Shown here: positions 25,662 through 36,330 of the stretch, piece after piece
Layout of the letters: every line of letters starts with the position of its first letter
How positions within the stretch are numbered: position 1 is the stretch's first letter
DNA from: Paraburkholderia sp.
GTDB taxonomy: Bacteria; Pseudomonadota; Gammaproteobacteria; Burkholderiales; Burkholderiaceae
Direction: 5' to 3'
NCBI RefSeq assembly: GCF_028283785.1
Contig: NZ_JAPWKB010000019.1
Coordinates: 1,491,418-1,555,417, forward strand
DNA: 64,000 nucleotides
The notes under the pieces: generated by a model
Told to the model about the DNA's origin: nothing
Database searches by the model: none
The model's input: the letters and a program-made list of their open reading frames with translations, nothing else
Program-made: the position numbers and the translations under genes

Positions 25662-27047
25662 TTACTCGCCGTAGAAGTTCTGCGCGCCGGCAAAATTATC
25701 GAACTTCGTGAATTGACCGTGGAACGTGAGCCGAACCGGGCCGATCGGACCATTCCGCTGCTTGCCGATAATGATTTCCGCGGTGCCTTTGTCTGGGCTG
25801 TCCGGGTTGTAGACTTCGTCACGGTAGATGAACAGGATCACGTCCGCGTCCTGTTCGATAGCGCCGGATTCGCGCAAATCCGACATGATCGGACGCTTGT
25901 TCGGGCGCTGTTCGAGACCACGATTCAGCTGCGACAGCGCAATCACCGGCACGTCGAGTTCTTTCGCGAGACTCTTTAGCGAGCGCGAGATTTCCGAGAT
26001 TTCGGTCGCGCGGTTTTCGCCCTGCCCGGAACCGCTCATCAGCTGCAAATAGTCGATGATGATCAGCCCGAGTTTGCCGCATTGCCGCGACAGACGGCGC
26101 GCGCGCGAGCGAAGCTCCATCGGATTCAGGCCACCGGTTTCGTCGATGAAGATTTGCGCTTCGCTCATCTTCTGCACGGCATGCGTCAGCTTCGGCCAAT
26201 CTTCGTCGGTCAGACGACCGGTCCGCATCCGATGCTGGTCGAGACGCCCGACCGAGCCGAGCATACGCATCGTCAGTTGCGAGCCCGGCATTTCCATCGA
26301 GAACACGGCGACCGGCAAGCCATATTCCACGGCAACGTATTCGCCGACGTTCATCGAAAACGCGGTCTTACCCATCGACGGCCGGCCCGCGACGATGATC
26401 AACTCGCCGCCGTGCATGCCGGAAGTCATCCGGTCGAGGTCGACGAATCCGGTCGGCGTGCCCGTCACGTCACTCGGGTTCGCGGTGTGGTACAGCGTGT
26501 CGATCCGCTCGACGACCTGCGTCAGCAACGGTCCGATTTCCAGGAAACCCTGCGTGCCGCGCGCGCCGTCCTCGGCAATCGAAAACACCTTCGATTCCGC
26601 TTCGTCCAGCAACTGGCGAACTTCCTTGCCCTGCGGATTGAATGCGTCAGCGGAAATCTCGTCCGCCACCGACACCAGCCGCCGCAACACCGCGCGATCG
26701 CGCACGATTTCCGCGTAACGACGGATATTCGCCGCGCTCGGCGTGTTCTGCGCCAGCGCGTTCAGGTACGCGAGGCCGCCCACTTCGTCGGCTTTGCCCG
26801 CGGTGCCGAGCGATTCGTAAACCGTGATCACGTCGGCCGGACGCGTGGCCGCGATCAGCTTGCCGATGTGCTCGAAGATGAGGCGGTGGTCGTAGCGATA
26901 GAAATCACTCTGCGAGAGGAAATCGGCAATGCGGTCCCATGCCGCGTTATCGAGCAGCAAGCCGCCCAGCACCGATTGCTCGGCCTCGATCGAATGCGGC
27001 GGGACTTTCAGCGACTCGATTTGGGGATCTTTGGACGGTGCGTTCAT
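25662..27047 (-). CDS. dnaB: replicative DNA helicase DnaB
   Basis: DnaB is the hexameric 5'-3' helicase of the replication fork. The 461-residue protein has an N-terminal primase-interacting domain (from PHSIEAEQSVLGGLLLDN), a linker around 160-185, and a RecA-like C-terminal domain with Walker A GRPSMGKT at about 217, the arginine-finger region and DYLQLMSGSG. No intein is present. It lies on the same strand as and downstream of the rpsF operon, after that operon's terminator, as in other betaproteobacteria. Confidence 0.98.
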   Translation of the reverse strand: MNAPSKDPQIESLKVPPHSIEAEQSVLGGLLLDNAAWDRIADFLSQSDFYRYDHRLIFEHIGKLIAATRPADVITVYESLGTAGKADEVGGLAYLNALAQNTPSAANIRRYAEIVRDRAVLRRLVSVADEISADAFNPQGKEVRQLLDEAESKVFSIAEDGARGTQGFLEIGPLLTQVVERIDTLYHTANPSDVTGTPTGFVDLDRMTSGMHGGELIIVAGRPSMGKTAFSMNVGEYVAVEYGLPVAVFSMEMPGSQLTMRMLGSVGRLDQHRMRTGRLTDEDWPKLTHAVQKMSEAQIFIDETGGLNPMELRSRARRLSRQCGKLGLIIIDYLQLMSGSGQGENRATEISEISRSLKSLAKELDVPVIALSQLNRGLEQRPNKRPIMSDLRESGAIEQDADVILFIYRDEVYNPDSPDKGTAEIIIGKQRNGPIGPVRLTFHGQFTKFDNFAGAQNFYGE

Positions 27048-27106
27048 GGAGGAAGTTTATCTTGCAAATGCAGCGATGGCGGCGGGAGGACACAAAAACC
27101 GGCCAA

Positions 27107-27142
27107 CAAAAAAGGCAGGGGCCGGTTGCCCGGCCCCTGCCT
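27107..27142 (-). terminator. terminator of the rpsF-priB-rpsR-rplI operon
   Basis: A 13-bp stem (27113-27125 with 27130-27142), loop of 4, followed on the minus strand by a T run. It lies about 50 bases after the rplI stop and 60 before the dnaB start. Confidence 0.93.
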
Positions 27143-27192
27143 CTTGCCGGACGGATCTCAGCGAGACCCGTGCGACGGATACGACTTGATGC

Positions 27193-27645
27193 TTAGACGT
27201 GTTCGCCCAGCACCGACACCGTCACATCGACGAGAACGTCGGTGTGCAGCGAAACTTGCACCGGATGGTCGCCGACCATCTTCAGCGGGCCTTCCGGCAG
27301 GCGCACTTGCGCCTTTTCCACTGCGAAGCCTTGCTTCGTCAGCGCTTCAGCGATGTCAGCGTTGGTCACCGAGCCGAACAAACGGCCGTCGACGCCAGCC
27401 TTCTGGCCGATCTGAACCGTCGAACCTGCCAGCTTTTCGCCTTGGGCTGCAGCGGCTGCCAGCTTTTCAGCGGCGACCTTTTCCAGCTCTGCACGGCGAA
27501 CTTCGAATTCAGCGATTGCTTCCTTCGTTGCACGGCGAGCTTGCTTGTTCGGAATCAGGAAGTTACGTGCGTAACCGTCCTTGACCTTGACGATATCGCC
27601 CAGGTTGCCGACGTTGACGACTTTTTCGAGAAGAATGATTTGCAT
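27193..27645 (-). CDS. rplI: 50S ribosomal protein L9
   Basis: The 150-residue L9 protein binds 23S rRNA through its N-terminal domain (MQIILLEKVVNVGNLGDIVKVKDGYARNFLIP) and has the long central helix and a C-terminal RNA-binding domain. ATG 27645 follows AAGGAG. Last gene of the rpsF operon. Confidence 0.98.
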   Translation of the reverse strand: MQIILLEKVVNVGNLGDIVKVKDGYARNFLIPNKQARRATKEAIAEFEVRRAELEKVAAEKLAAAAAQGEKLAGSTVQIGQKAGVDGRLFGSVTNADIAEALTKQGFAVEKAQVRLPEGPLKMVGDHPVQVSLHTDVLVDVTVSVLGEHV

Positions 27646-27672
27646 TCGGATGCTCCTTGTAGCGTCGTCTTA

Positions 27673-27948
27673 TTAAGCCTTGTGCTGGTCGGTGTACGGC
27701 ATCAGCGCGAGGAAACGTGCGCGCTTGATTGCCGTATCCAGCTGGCGTTGATAGTGCGACTTCGTACCCGTCAGACGTGCCGGCGTGATCTTGCCGTTTT
27801 CGCCGATGAAGTCCTTCAGCGTTTCGATGTCCTTGTAGTCGATCTGATCGACGCTTGCAGCCGTGAAGCGGCAGAACTTCTTACGCTTGAAGAGCGGGTT
27901 TTGTTGCTGACGGCGCTTGTCGAATTTTTTACCAGTCGGGCGGGGCAT
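27673..27948 (-). CDS. rpsR: 30S ribosomal protein S18
   Basis: A 91-residue protein with the S18 core (FKRKKFCRFTAASVDQIDYKD) and the C-terminal YQRQLDTAIKRARFLALMPYTDQHKA. ATG 27948 (MPRPTGKKFDKRR) is used; a longer frame runs back into priB. It starts 1 base after the priB stop, implying coupled translation. Confidence 0.98.
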   Translation of the reverse strand: MPRPTGKKFDKRRQQQNPLFKRKKFCRFTAASVDQIDYKDIETLKDFIGENGKITPARLTGTKSHYQRQLDTAIKRARFLALMPYTDQHKA

Positions 27949-27949
27949 G

Positions 27950-28249
27950 TTAGTCCTTTCCAATGTCCTGCAATGCTGTGATGTGAAATACCAGGGTGCG
28001 CGCGTTGCGGTGTTTTTTAGCCAGAAAACCGGTGAAGAGCGTTTCGACGCCCATTGCGCAGTTTTCCAACTTTCCGCTTGCCTCGCCGGCGGCTACCGCC
28101 GGCATGGTCAGTTCGACTTGACGGGCAATGCCCGCTTCGACGACTTCCGTGCGGTGTTGCAACGTGCAGCTTGCAATCGGAACGCCGGCGGGCGTATATC
28201 GCACCGGTTCGCGTTCAACGACGCTTGCTGTAAGTTGCAGCCTGTTCAC
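27950..28249 (-). CDS. priB: primosomal replication protein PriB
   Basis: PriB is a small OB-fold, SSB-like protein that bridges PriA and DnaT in replication restart. The 99-residue product begins MNRLQLTASVVEREPVRYTPAG and ends with the beta strand LVFHITALQDIG. The rpsF-priB-rpsR-rplI order is typical of beta- and gammaproteobacteria. Confidence 0.96.
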   Translation of the reverse strand: MNRLQLTASVVEREPVRYTPAGVPIASCTLQHRTEVVEAGIARQVELTMPAVAAGEASGKLENCAMGVETLFTGFLAKKHRNARTLVFHITALQDIGKD

Positions 28250-28293
28250 GAGGCGACGCGCTTATCGATCAACCTGGTAGCTTAAATGCGGTC

Positions 28294-28668
28294 TTAAGCC
28301 TGCGCTTCGGACGGCTGCGTAGCAGCTGCCTTCTTGGCTTCTTCGCGCTGCACTTCCTTCATCATCGGCGACGGGCCGGTTTCAGCCTTCTTCTGCTTGA
28401 CGATGAGGTGACGCAGAACTGCGTCGTTGAACTTGAATGCGTGTTCCAGCTCGTCGAGCGTGGTCTGATCGCATTCGATGTTCATGCAGACGTAGTGTGC
28501 CTTCGCGAGTTTCTCGATCATGTAGGCCAGTTGGCGACGGCCCCAGTCTTCGATACGGTGGATCTGGCCACCGTGCGACGCGATCGTGCTCTTGTAACGC
28601 TCGATCATTGCGGGCACTTGCTCGCTTTGATCCGGATGCACGATAAATACGATTTCGTAATGACGCAT
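28294..28668 (-). CDS. rpsF: 30S ribosomal protein S6
   Basis: S6 pairs with S18 on the 30S platform. The 124-residue protein starts MRHYEIVFIVHPDQSEQVPAMIERY and ends in an Ala/Lys/Glu-rich tail. ATG 28668 follows AAGGAG. First gene of the operon; its promoter is at 28744-28773. Confidence 0.98.
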   Translation of the reverse strand: MRHYEIVFIVHPDQSEQVPAMIERYKSTIASHGGQIHRIEDWGRRQLAYMIEKLAKAHYVCMNIECDQTTLDELEHAFKFNDAVLRHLIVKQKKAETGPSPMMKEVQREEAKKAAATQPSEAQA

Positions 28669-28743
28669 GTTCACTCCTTGTGCTGACTTATGGATAGAAG
28701 CCACCCGGGCGTCGGATCCGGTGTGGCAAGTGAGAAGCCGAAG

Positions 28744-28773
28744 ATAATAACTCGAACGGACCCCGCTTTGCAA
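28744..28773 (-). promoter_or_regulatory. probable sigma-70 promoter of the rpsF operon
   Basis: On the minus strand: TTGCAA (28773-28768), 18 bases, TATTAT (28749-28744), about 75 bases upstream of the rpsF start. Confidence 0.65.
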
Positions 28774-28872
28774 GATATTCCGTGGCGTCACAACAGGAAT
28801 CGGCCTAATTTTCAACGGCTTAGAACACGACGCCAATCCGTCGAACACACCGCCGCGCGCATCGCGTAGCCG

Positions 28873-29784
28873 TCACGCCACACCGTCCCAATAACCCGGT
28901 CGCGCGTACATTTCCTTCAAATAATCAATGAAGTAGCGCACTTTCGCGGGCACATAGCGCTGCTGCGGGTAGACCGCGAGAATGTCGTAATCGGGCAGCG
29001 CGTACTCGTCGAGCACCGTCTCCAGTTCGCCGCGCGCCAGTTGCTGCTGGATTTCCCAGGTCGAGCGCCAGCCCAGCCCCAACCCTTCCGACACCCAGCG
29101 GTGCAGCAATTCGCCATCGTTGCAATCGAGCGAGCCGCCGACGCGCACCGTCGCCATCTTGCCGTTTCGGCGGAAATACCAGCCGCGGTTCTGGCCCCCT
29201 TGCAGGTTGAACGCCAGACAGTTGTGCTGCGGCAGATCGTCGAGCGTTTCCGGCTTACCGTATTTCGCAAAATACGCGGGCGTGCCGCACACCACGCGCC
29301 GGTTCGACGCCAGCTTCACCGCGACGAAATTCGGATCGACCGCGCCGCCGATCCGGATCGACAGGTCGTAGCCCTCGCGCACCAGATCCACGACGCGATC
29401 GGTCAGATTGAACGACATCTGCAATTCGGGCTTGTCGAGCGCGAATTGCGGCGCGAGCGGCGCCACGTGTTTACGCCCGAACGCCGCCGGCGCCGACACG
29501 ATCAGATGACCGCCAATCGCGCGCCGCCCTTCGGTCAGTTCGTTTTCCGCCTGATCCCATTCGCTGATCAGCCCGCGGCATCGCTCCAGAAACGCCACGC
29601 CGTCTTCGCTGACGACCAGACGACGCGTCGAGCGATACATCAGCTTGACGCCCAGCCGCTTCTCCAGCGCGTCGATCCGCCGGCCGAGAATCACCGGCGA
29701 CACGCCCTCTTCCAGCGCGGCCGCCGCGAGACTGCCGGCATCCGCGACCCGCACGAATGTTTCGATCTGCCTGAACCGGTCCAT
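28873..29784 (-). CDS. LysR-family transcriptional regulator divergent from gcl
   Basis: A 303-residue LTTR with the N-terminal winged helix (MDRFRQIETFVRVADAGSLAAAAL, residues 1-60) and a substrate-binding C-terminal domain. The sequence type (MDRFRQIETF, SPVILGRRIDALEKRLG) is that of the large LTTR group that includes many single-target activators. ATG 29784 is chosen by family N-terminus; the frame stays open far upstream but that part is antisense to gcl. It faces away from gcl across a 201-base gap, so it probably controls gcl-hyi-glxR, with glyoxylate or a purine-breakdown product as possible signal. Confidence 0.93.
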   Translation of the reverse strand: MDRFRQIETFVRVADAGSLAAAALEEGVSPVILGRRIDALEKRLGVKLMYRSTRRLVVSEDGVAFLERCRGLISEWDQAENELTEGRRAIGGHLIVSAPAAFGRKHVAPLAPQFALDKPELQMSFNLTDRVVDLVREGYDLSIRIGGAVDPNFVAVKLASNRRVVCGTPAYFAKYGKPETLDDLPQHNCLAFNLQGGQNRGWYFRRNGKMATVRVGGSLDCNDGELLHRWVSEGLGLGWRSTWEIQQQLARGELETVLDEYALPDYDILAVYPQQRYVPAKVRYFIDYLKEMYARPGYWDGVA

Positions 29785-29884
29785 CGTCGTCTCCTGTGCT
29801 GGTGCGGGACGCGGCGTCGCCGCATGGCCACGCGCGCCCGTCATTCGATACTTTTTGTTTCGAAATAAGCGACCTGAACCGATC

Positions 29885-29913
29885 TTATCAAACGTTTGGG
29901 TGCGGCCTACAGT
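29885..29913 (+). promoter_or_regulatory. gcl promoter with palindrome
   Basis: TTATCA (29885-29890), 17 bases, TACAGT (29908-29913). A perfect 10-bp palindrome CAAACGTTTG (29889-29898) overlaps the -35 and spacer and is a candidate binding site for the divergent LysR protein. The gcl ATG is 73 bases further on. Confidence 0.55.
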
Positions 29914-29985
29914 GCGTTCATACCGTCGTCGAACGACGCGAAAGTTTGCACATACCCCGCACAGAAAGACATTCAGGAGACATTC

Positions 29986-31761
<1,776 letters not shown>

Positions 31762-31894
31762 CACCAACGCTGACACCGACGCGCGGCGCAGCCACCCGCG
31801 CCAGCGCAAGGAAACCCTGTTCTGCTTGAACGGGCAACCGGTCTACCCACCGCGCGCCCGCCTTTTCTTCCCTGACCGACCGAGACCCTACGCC

Positions 31895-32704
31895 ATGCCG
31901 AAATTCGCTGCGAATCTCACCATGCTGTTCAACGAAGTGCCGTTCCTCGACCGTTTTGCCGCGGCAGCCGACGCGAGCTTCGATGCCGTCGAATTCCTGT
32001 TTCCGTATCCGTACAGTGTCGCCGAACTGTCGGAGCGGCTTGCGCAGCATCAGTTGAAACTCGTGCTGCACAACCTGCCGGCCGGTAACTGGGAAGGCGG
32101 CGAGCGCGGTATCGCGTGTTTGCCGGATCGCGTCGGCGAGTTTCAGGATGGCGTCGGACGCGCGATCGACTACGCGAAGACGCTCAACGTGCCGCAACTG
32201 AACTGCCTCGTCGGGATTCCGACGGCGGGCGTGGATCGCGACACCGCCCGCAACACGATCGTCGACAACCTGCGTTTCGCCGCTGCCGCGCTGAAGAAAG
32301 AAGGCATCCGGCTGCTGGTGGAACCGTGCAATTCGTACGACATTCCCGGCTTTGCGCTGAACCGTTCGGGCGAAGGCCTCGACGTGATTCGCGCGGTCGA
32401 TTCCGACAATCTGTTCCTGCAATACGACATCTATCACATGCAACGGATGGAAGGCGAACTCGCCGCGACCATCAAAAAGAACCTGCCGCTGATTTCGCAT
32501 ATCCAGCTCGCGGACAACCCCGGCCGCAACGAACCCGGCACCGGCGAGATCAACTATCCGTTCCTGTTCGCGCTGCTCGATTCGCTCGGCTATAGCGGCC
32601 ATATCGGTTGCGAATACAAGCCGCGCACCACCACGACCGACGGCCTCGGCTGGTTGCAAACGGTCGCAGGCCAGACGGCCACCGCAAAGCCCGTTGCGGT
32701 CTGA
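31895..32704 (+). CDS. hyi: hydroxypyruvate isomerase
   Basis: Interconverts tartronate semialdehyde and hydroxypyruvate. The 269-residue TIM-barrel protein of the AP-endonuclease 2 superfamily has LLVEPCNSYDIPGF (metal Glu) and LQYDIYHMQRMEG, HIQLADNPGRNEPGTGEINY, all typical of Hyi. ATG 31895 begins MPKFAANLTMLF. It lies 133 bases after gcl and 48 before glxR. Confidence 0.95.
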   Translation: MPKFAANLTMLFNEVPFLDRFAAAADASFDAVEFLFPYPYSVAELSERLAQHQLKLVLHNLPAGNWEGGERGIACLPDRVGEFQDGVGRAIDYAKTLNVPQLNCLVGIPTAGVDRDTARNTIVDNLRFAAAALKKEGIRLLVEPCNSYDIPGFALNRSGEGLDVIRAVDSDNLFLQYDIYHMQRMEGELAATIKKNLPLISHIQLADNPGRNEPGTGEINYPFLFALLDSLGYSGHIGCEYKPRTTTTDGLGWLQTVAGQTATAKPVAV

Positions 32705-32752
32705 AGCAGCGAAGCACCCGCCTCGCCCCAAACATTCTGGAGACACAGTCAC

Positions 32753-33661
32753 ATGGCAAAGATCGGCTTTATCGGACTCGGCATCATGGGCGCGCACATG
32801 GCGCGCAACCTCATCAAGGGCGGCCATCACCTGTCCGTCAACGGCGCATATCCGGTACCTGACGACCTGCGCGGCATCACCGAAGTCGTCGCCGATTCGA
32901 CCGCCGTTGCGCGCGCGTCCGACATCGTGATCGTGATGGTGCCGGATACGCCCGACGTCGCGAACGTGCTGTTCGCCGACGACGGCGTCGCGGCCGGCTT
33001 GAGCGCGGGCAAACTGGTGATCGACATGAGCTCGATCTCGCCGCTCGACACCCAGGCGTTCGCGAAGAAAATCAACGCGCTCGGTTGCGACTACCTCGAT
33101 GCGCCGGTGTCCGGCGGCGAAGTCGGCGCACGCGAAGCGACGCTGACGATCATGGTCGGCGGTCCGCAACAATCGTTCGATCTCGCGAAGCCGCTGTTCG
33201 ACCTGATGGGCAAGAACATCTCGCTGATCGGCGACAACGGCGCGGGTCAAACCTGCAAGGTCGCGAACCAGATCATCGTCGCGCTGAATATCGAAGCGGT
33301 CGCCGAAGCGCTCCTGTTCGCGTCGCGCTCGGGCGCCGATCCGGAACGCGTACGCAAGGCGTTGATGGGCGGTTTCGCGTCGTCGCGGATTCTCGAAGTG
33401 CACGGCGAACGGATGACCAAGCGCACGTTCAATCCCGGCTTCCGGATCGAACTGCACCAGAAGGATCTGAACCTCGCACTCGACGGCGCGCGCAAGCTCG
33501 GTCTCGCGTTGCCGCACACGGCCAGCGCGCAGCAACTGTTCAGCGTATGCGCGGCGAACGGCGGCAAGGCGTGGGATCACTCGGCAATGGTCCGCGCGCT
33601 CGAAATCATGTCGAACTTCGAAGTCGCGCAAGCGCCCGGCGACCAGGCCAAAGCAGCGTGA
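32753..33661 (+). CDS. glxR: 2-hydroxy-3-oxopropionate (tartronate semialdehyde) reductase
   Basis: Reduces tartronate semialdehyde to D-glycerate with NAD(P)H, completing the glycerate pathway from glyoxylate. The 302-residue beta-hydroxyacid dehydrogenase has GFIGLGIMGAHMARNL (cofactor site), the substrate motif DAPVSGGEVGAREATL, and the catalytic lysine in GAGQTCKVANQI (Lys170 region). ATG 32753 follows GGAGAC. Confidence 0.96.
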   Translation: MAKIGFIGLGIMGAHMARNLIKGGHHLSVNGAYPVPDDLRGITEVVADSTAVARASDIVIVMVPDTPDVANVLFADDGVAAGLSAGKLVIDMSSISPLDTQAFAKKINALGCDYLDAPVSGGEVGAREATLTIMVGGPQQSFDLAKPLFDLMGKNISLIGDNGAGQTCKVANQIIVALNIEAVAEALLFASRSGADPERVRKALMGGFASSRILEVHGERMTKRTFNPGFRIELHQKDLNLALDGARKLGLALPHTASAQQLFSVCAANGGKAWDHSAMVRALEIMSNFEVAQAPGDQAKAA

Positions 33662-33935
33662 GCCGACGCGTGAACGGGGGTTGAACATCGGCGGCACCGG
33701 CGCGGAATGAAACGCGCTGCCGCTTGCAGGTGGGGCGTCCGGTACGGTGGGCAGGCACGCCCGCCGTCACGGACAAATCGTGCCGCTCTGGGCTGAGAGC
33801 GGCCAGTGGGGTCCGCAGCGGCGCCCGGCGATGCCGGGGAAGCCTTGGTCGGTCAGACGTCGTCGTCGGGTGTCCGGCTGTCGGATTGTCACGCTTCACA
33901 GATGTCGACTTCGGCCGTTCCGGCAGAGCGCAAAA

Positions 33936-33980
33936 ACAGAAACGGCAGCAACGGGCGATAAACCCGTTGGCGCCGTTTTC
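33936..33980. terminator. bidirectional terminator between glxR and the asparaginase gene
   Basis: AAACGGC + CAACGGG (33940-33955) pairs with CCCGTTG + GCCGTTT (33963-33978) across a 7-base loop with one internal 2x2 mismatch; A run on the left and T run on the right, so it works in both directions between two convergent genes. The rest of the 399-base gap 33662-34060 has a second hairpin without a T run (33782-33803) and no gene. Confidence 0.8.
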
Positions 33981-34060
33981 GTTCGTCACGCGCCGTACAG
34001 GCGGTCTGGCGCGAGTCAGTGTTTCAGTGTCTCAGCGCGTCAGCGCCTCGGCGCGCGAAT

Positions 34061-35119
34061 TCAATACGTATCGAACGCTTTCTGCAGCGCGACCGGCCCC
34101 GTGCCGCCCGCCGCCAGCGCCAGCATCAACAACACGCGCGCCTTGTACGGATTCAGCGAGCCGGCGCTGACGAAGCCGAGCGCGTCGTCGGACGCGGCGC
34201 CGTTGCGCATCACATGCCCCGAACCGACGCGCGACGCCCGCACCACCGCGACGCCTTGCGAGACTGCATCGACGAGCGCCTGCTGGATCGTCGCGTGAAT
34301 CGAGCCGTTGCCCGTGCCGGCCACGACGATGCCGCGTACGCCCGCCGCGACCAGCGCATCGACGGCGACCCGCGACGCACCCGCGTAACTCACGACGACT
34401 TCCACCGACGGCCAGCTCGCACCGATCACGAAACCGGTCGCATCGGTATGCGCGCGCAGCGGGCTGCGCTGGAACTCGACGCGACCGTCCTGCACCCAAC
34501 CGAGCGCGCCGACTTCCGGCGACTGGAACGCATCGACCGCATACGTGCTGGTTTTCACGACATCGCGCGCGCAGTGAATGCGGTTGTTGAACGCCACCAG
34601 CACGCCCTGCCCACGCGACGCCGCGCTGGCTGCCACGGTCACTGCGTTCAGCAGATTCAACGGACCGTCGGCGGACAGGGCCGATGCCGGACGCATCGCG
34701 GCGGTCAGCACGACCGGCTTCGCGCCCTTCACCGTCAGATGCAGCAGATACGCGGTCTCTTCGAGCGTATCGGTGCCGTGCGTGACGACGATACCGTCGA
34801 TCGACGGATCGGCCTGCAACACGTTGATGCGTTGCGCGAGCGTGGTCCATAGCGGCATCGCCATGTCCTTGCTGTCGACGCTTGCGATCTGTTCGGCCTG
34901 AACCTGCGCGACACCGGACAGCGCCGGCACCGCGTCGAGCAGATGTCCGACGCCGAGCACGCCCGCCTGATAGCCGGAGGTATTGGTCGCATCCGGCGCG
35001 GCGCCGGCGATCGTGCCGCCGGTCGCGAGCACGGCAATGCGCGGCAGCGGCAGCGCCGCCACTGACGGCGCGGGCACCGCGTCAGGTGTCGAAGGAGAAG
35101 AGGAAGTCGGTGTATTCAT
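34061..35119 (-). CDS. L-asparaginase (type II sequence family)
   Basis: Hydrolyses L-asparagine to aspartate and ammonia. The 352-residue protein has the first active-site motif TGGTIAG (from Thr33) and the second GIVVTHGTDTLEETAYLL (about 109-126), plus the C-terminal SGHVMRNG. Sequence is closest to type II (periplasmic) enzymes, but the N-terminus (MNTPTSSSPSTPD) is Ser/Thr/Pro-rich and not a classical signal peptide, so it may be cytoplasmic. Stands alone between convergent glxR and cysB, same strand as cysB but 170 bases away. Confidence 0.9.
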   Translation of the reverse strand: MNTPTSSSPSTPDAVPAPSVAALPLPRIAVLATGGTIAGAAPDATNTSGYQAGVLGVGHLLDAVPALSGVAQVQAEQIASVDSKDMAMPLWTTLAQRINVLQADPSIDGIVVTHGTDTLEETAYLLHLTVKGAKPVVLTAAMRPASALSADGPLNLLNAVTVAASAASRGQGVLVAFNNRIHCARDVVKTSTYAVDAFQSPEVGALGWVQDGRVEFQRSPLRAHTDATGFVIGASWPSVEVVVSYAGASRVAVDALVAAGVRGIVVAGTGNGSIHATIQQALVDAVSQGVAVVRASRVGSGHVMRNGAASDDALGFVSAGSLNPYKARVLLMLALAAGGTGPVALQKAFDTY

Positions 35120-35291
35120 GGCGGCGATTGTAAGCGATGCCGCGCGTCGGAATCATCTGCCGGCACGGCGACGCGTGACCGTGCACCGGGTGTCAACGAC
35201 CGCGTGCTACCGGCGCGCCAACCTCTTCGCAACGCCTCGATCGCATGACGGCCCGGCGTCGCGGCACGGGCCATCCGGACCATCCGGCGCG

Positions 35292-36218
35292 TTAAGCCGC
35301 TTCGCGCAATTGCGCGGCGATTTCCGCTTCGCTCAGTTGCGGCGCGAACATCTCGATCAGGCGATACGCGTACGCGCGCAAGAACGCGCCCTTGCGCAAA
35401 CCGACCCGCGTGGTGCTCGCTTCGAACAGATGCTGCGTGTCGAGCGCGACCAGTTCGCTATCGCGTTTCGCGTCGTACGCCATTGCCGCGACGATGCCGA
35501 TGCCCATGCCGAGTTCGACGTAGGTCTTGATCACGTCCGCATCGATTGCGGTCAGCACGACGTCGGGCAGCGCGCCCGCCTTCGCGAACGCCTGGTCGAT
35601 ATGCGAACGGCCGGTGAAGTCCTGATCGTAGGTGACAATCGGGTATTCGGCGATTTCGTCGAGCGTCAGGTTTTCACGGCCGACCAGCGGATGATCTTTC
35701 GGCACGACTACCGTGTGATGCCACGAGTAGCACGGGAACGTGACGATGTCCGGAAAACGGTCGAGCGCTTCGGTCGAAATACCGATATCCGCCTCGCCGT
35801 TGATGATCATCTGCGCGATCTGCTGCGGACTGCCCTGACGCAGCGCGAGATGCACCTTCGGAAATACCGACGTGAACTGCCGCACCACTTTAGGCAGTGC
35901 ATAGCGCGCCTGCGTATGCGTCGTCGCGACGACCAGATGGCCGCTGTCCTGCTCGGAAAACTGACGCGCCACCCGGCGCAGATTTTCGGCGTCGAGCAGC
36001 ATCCGCTCGATCAGTTGATGCACCGCCTTGCCCGGCTCCGTCAGCCCGGTCAGACGCTTGCCGCGGCGGATAAAAATATCCACGCCGAGTTCGTCCTCGA
36101 GATCCTTGATCTGTTTCGACACGCCCGATTGCGACGTGTACAGCACGTTCGCCACTTCGGTCAGATTCATGTTCTGGCGCACGGCCTCGCGCACGAATCG
36201 CAATTGCTGGAAGTTCAT
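35292..36218 (-). CDS. cysB: CysB-type LysR regulator of sulfur assimilation
   Basis: A 308-residue LysR regulator that begins exactly like CysB (MNFQQLRFVREAVRQNMNLTEVANVLYTSQSGVSKQIKDLE). CysB activates cysteine biosynthesis and sulfate uptake when sulfur is limiting, with N-acetylserine as inducer. ATG 36218 follows GGAGAC. It is last in sbp-cysT-cysW-cysA-cysB, so the activator is probably co-transcribed with its targets. The related regulators Cbl/SsuR are alternatives, but location favours CysB. Confidence 0.9.
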   Translation of the reverse strand: MNFQQLRFVREAVRQNMNLTEVANVLYTSQSGVSKQIKDLEDELGVDIFIRRGKRLTGLTEPGKAVHQLIERMLLDAENLRRVARQFSEQDSGHLVVATTHTQARYALPKVVRQFTSVFPKVHLALRQGSPQQIAQMIINGEADIGISTEALDRFPDIVTFPCYSWHHTVVVPKDHPLVGRENLTLDEIAEYPIVTYDQDFTGRSHIDQAFAKAGALPDVVLTAIDADVIKTYVELGMGIGIVAAMAYDAKRDSELVALDTQHLFEASTTRVGLRKGAFLRAYAYRLIEMFAPQLSEAEIAAQLREAA

Positions 36219-36330
36219 CTTGTCGTCTCCGGTAATGCCGAAGTAAAGGTTATTTGTGTTGTAGCTGGCCTGAAACGAACATGAAGCGCGTGACGCGTGG
36301 CGCTTCACACTCGCCGCCACGCGTCCCTGC

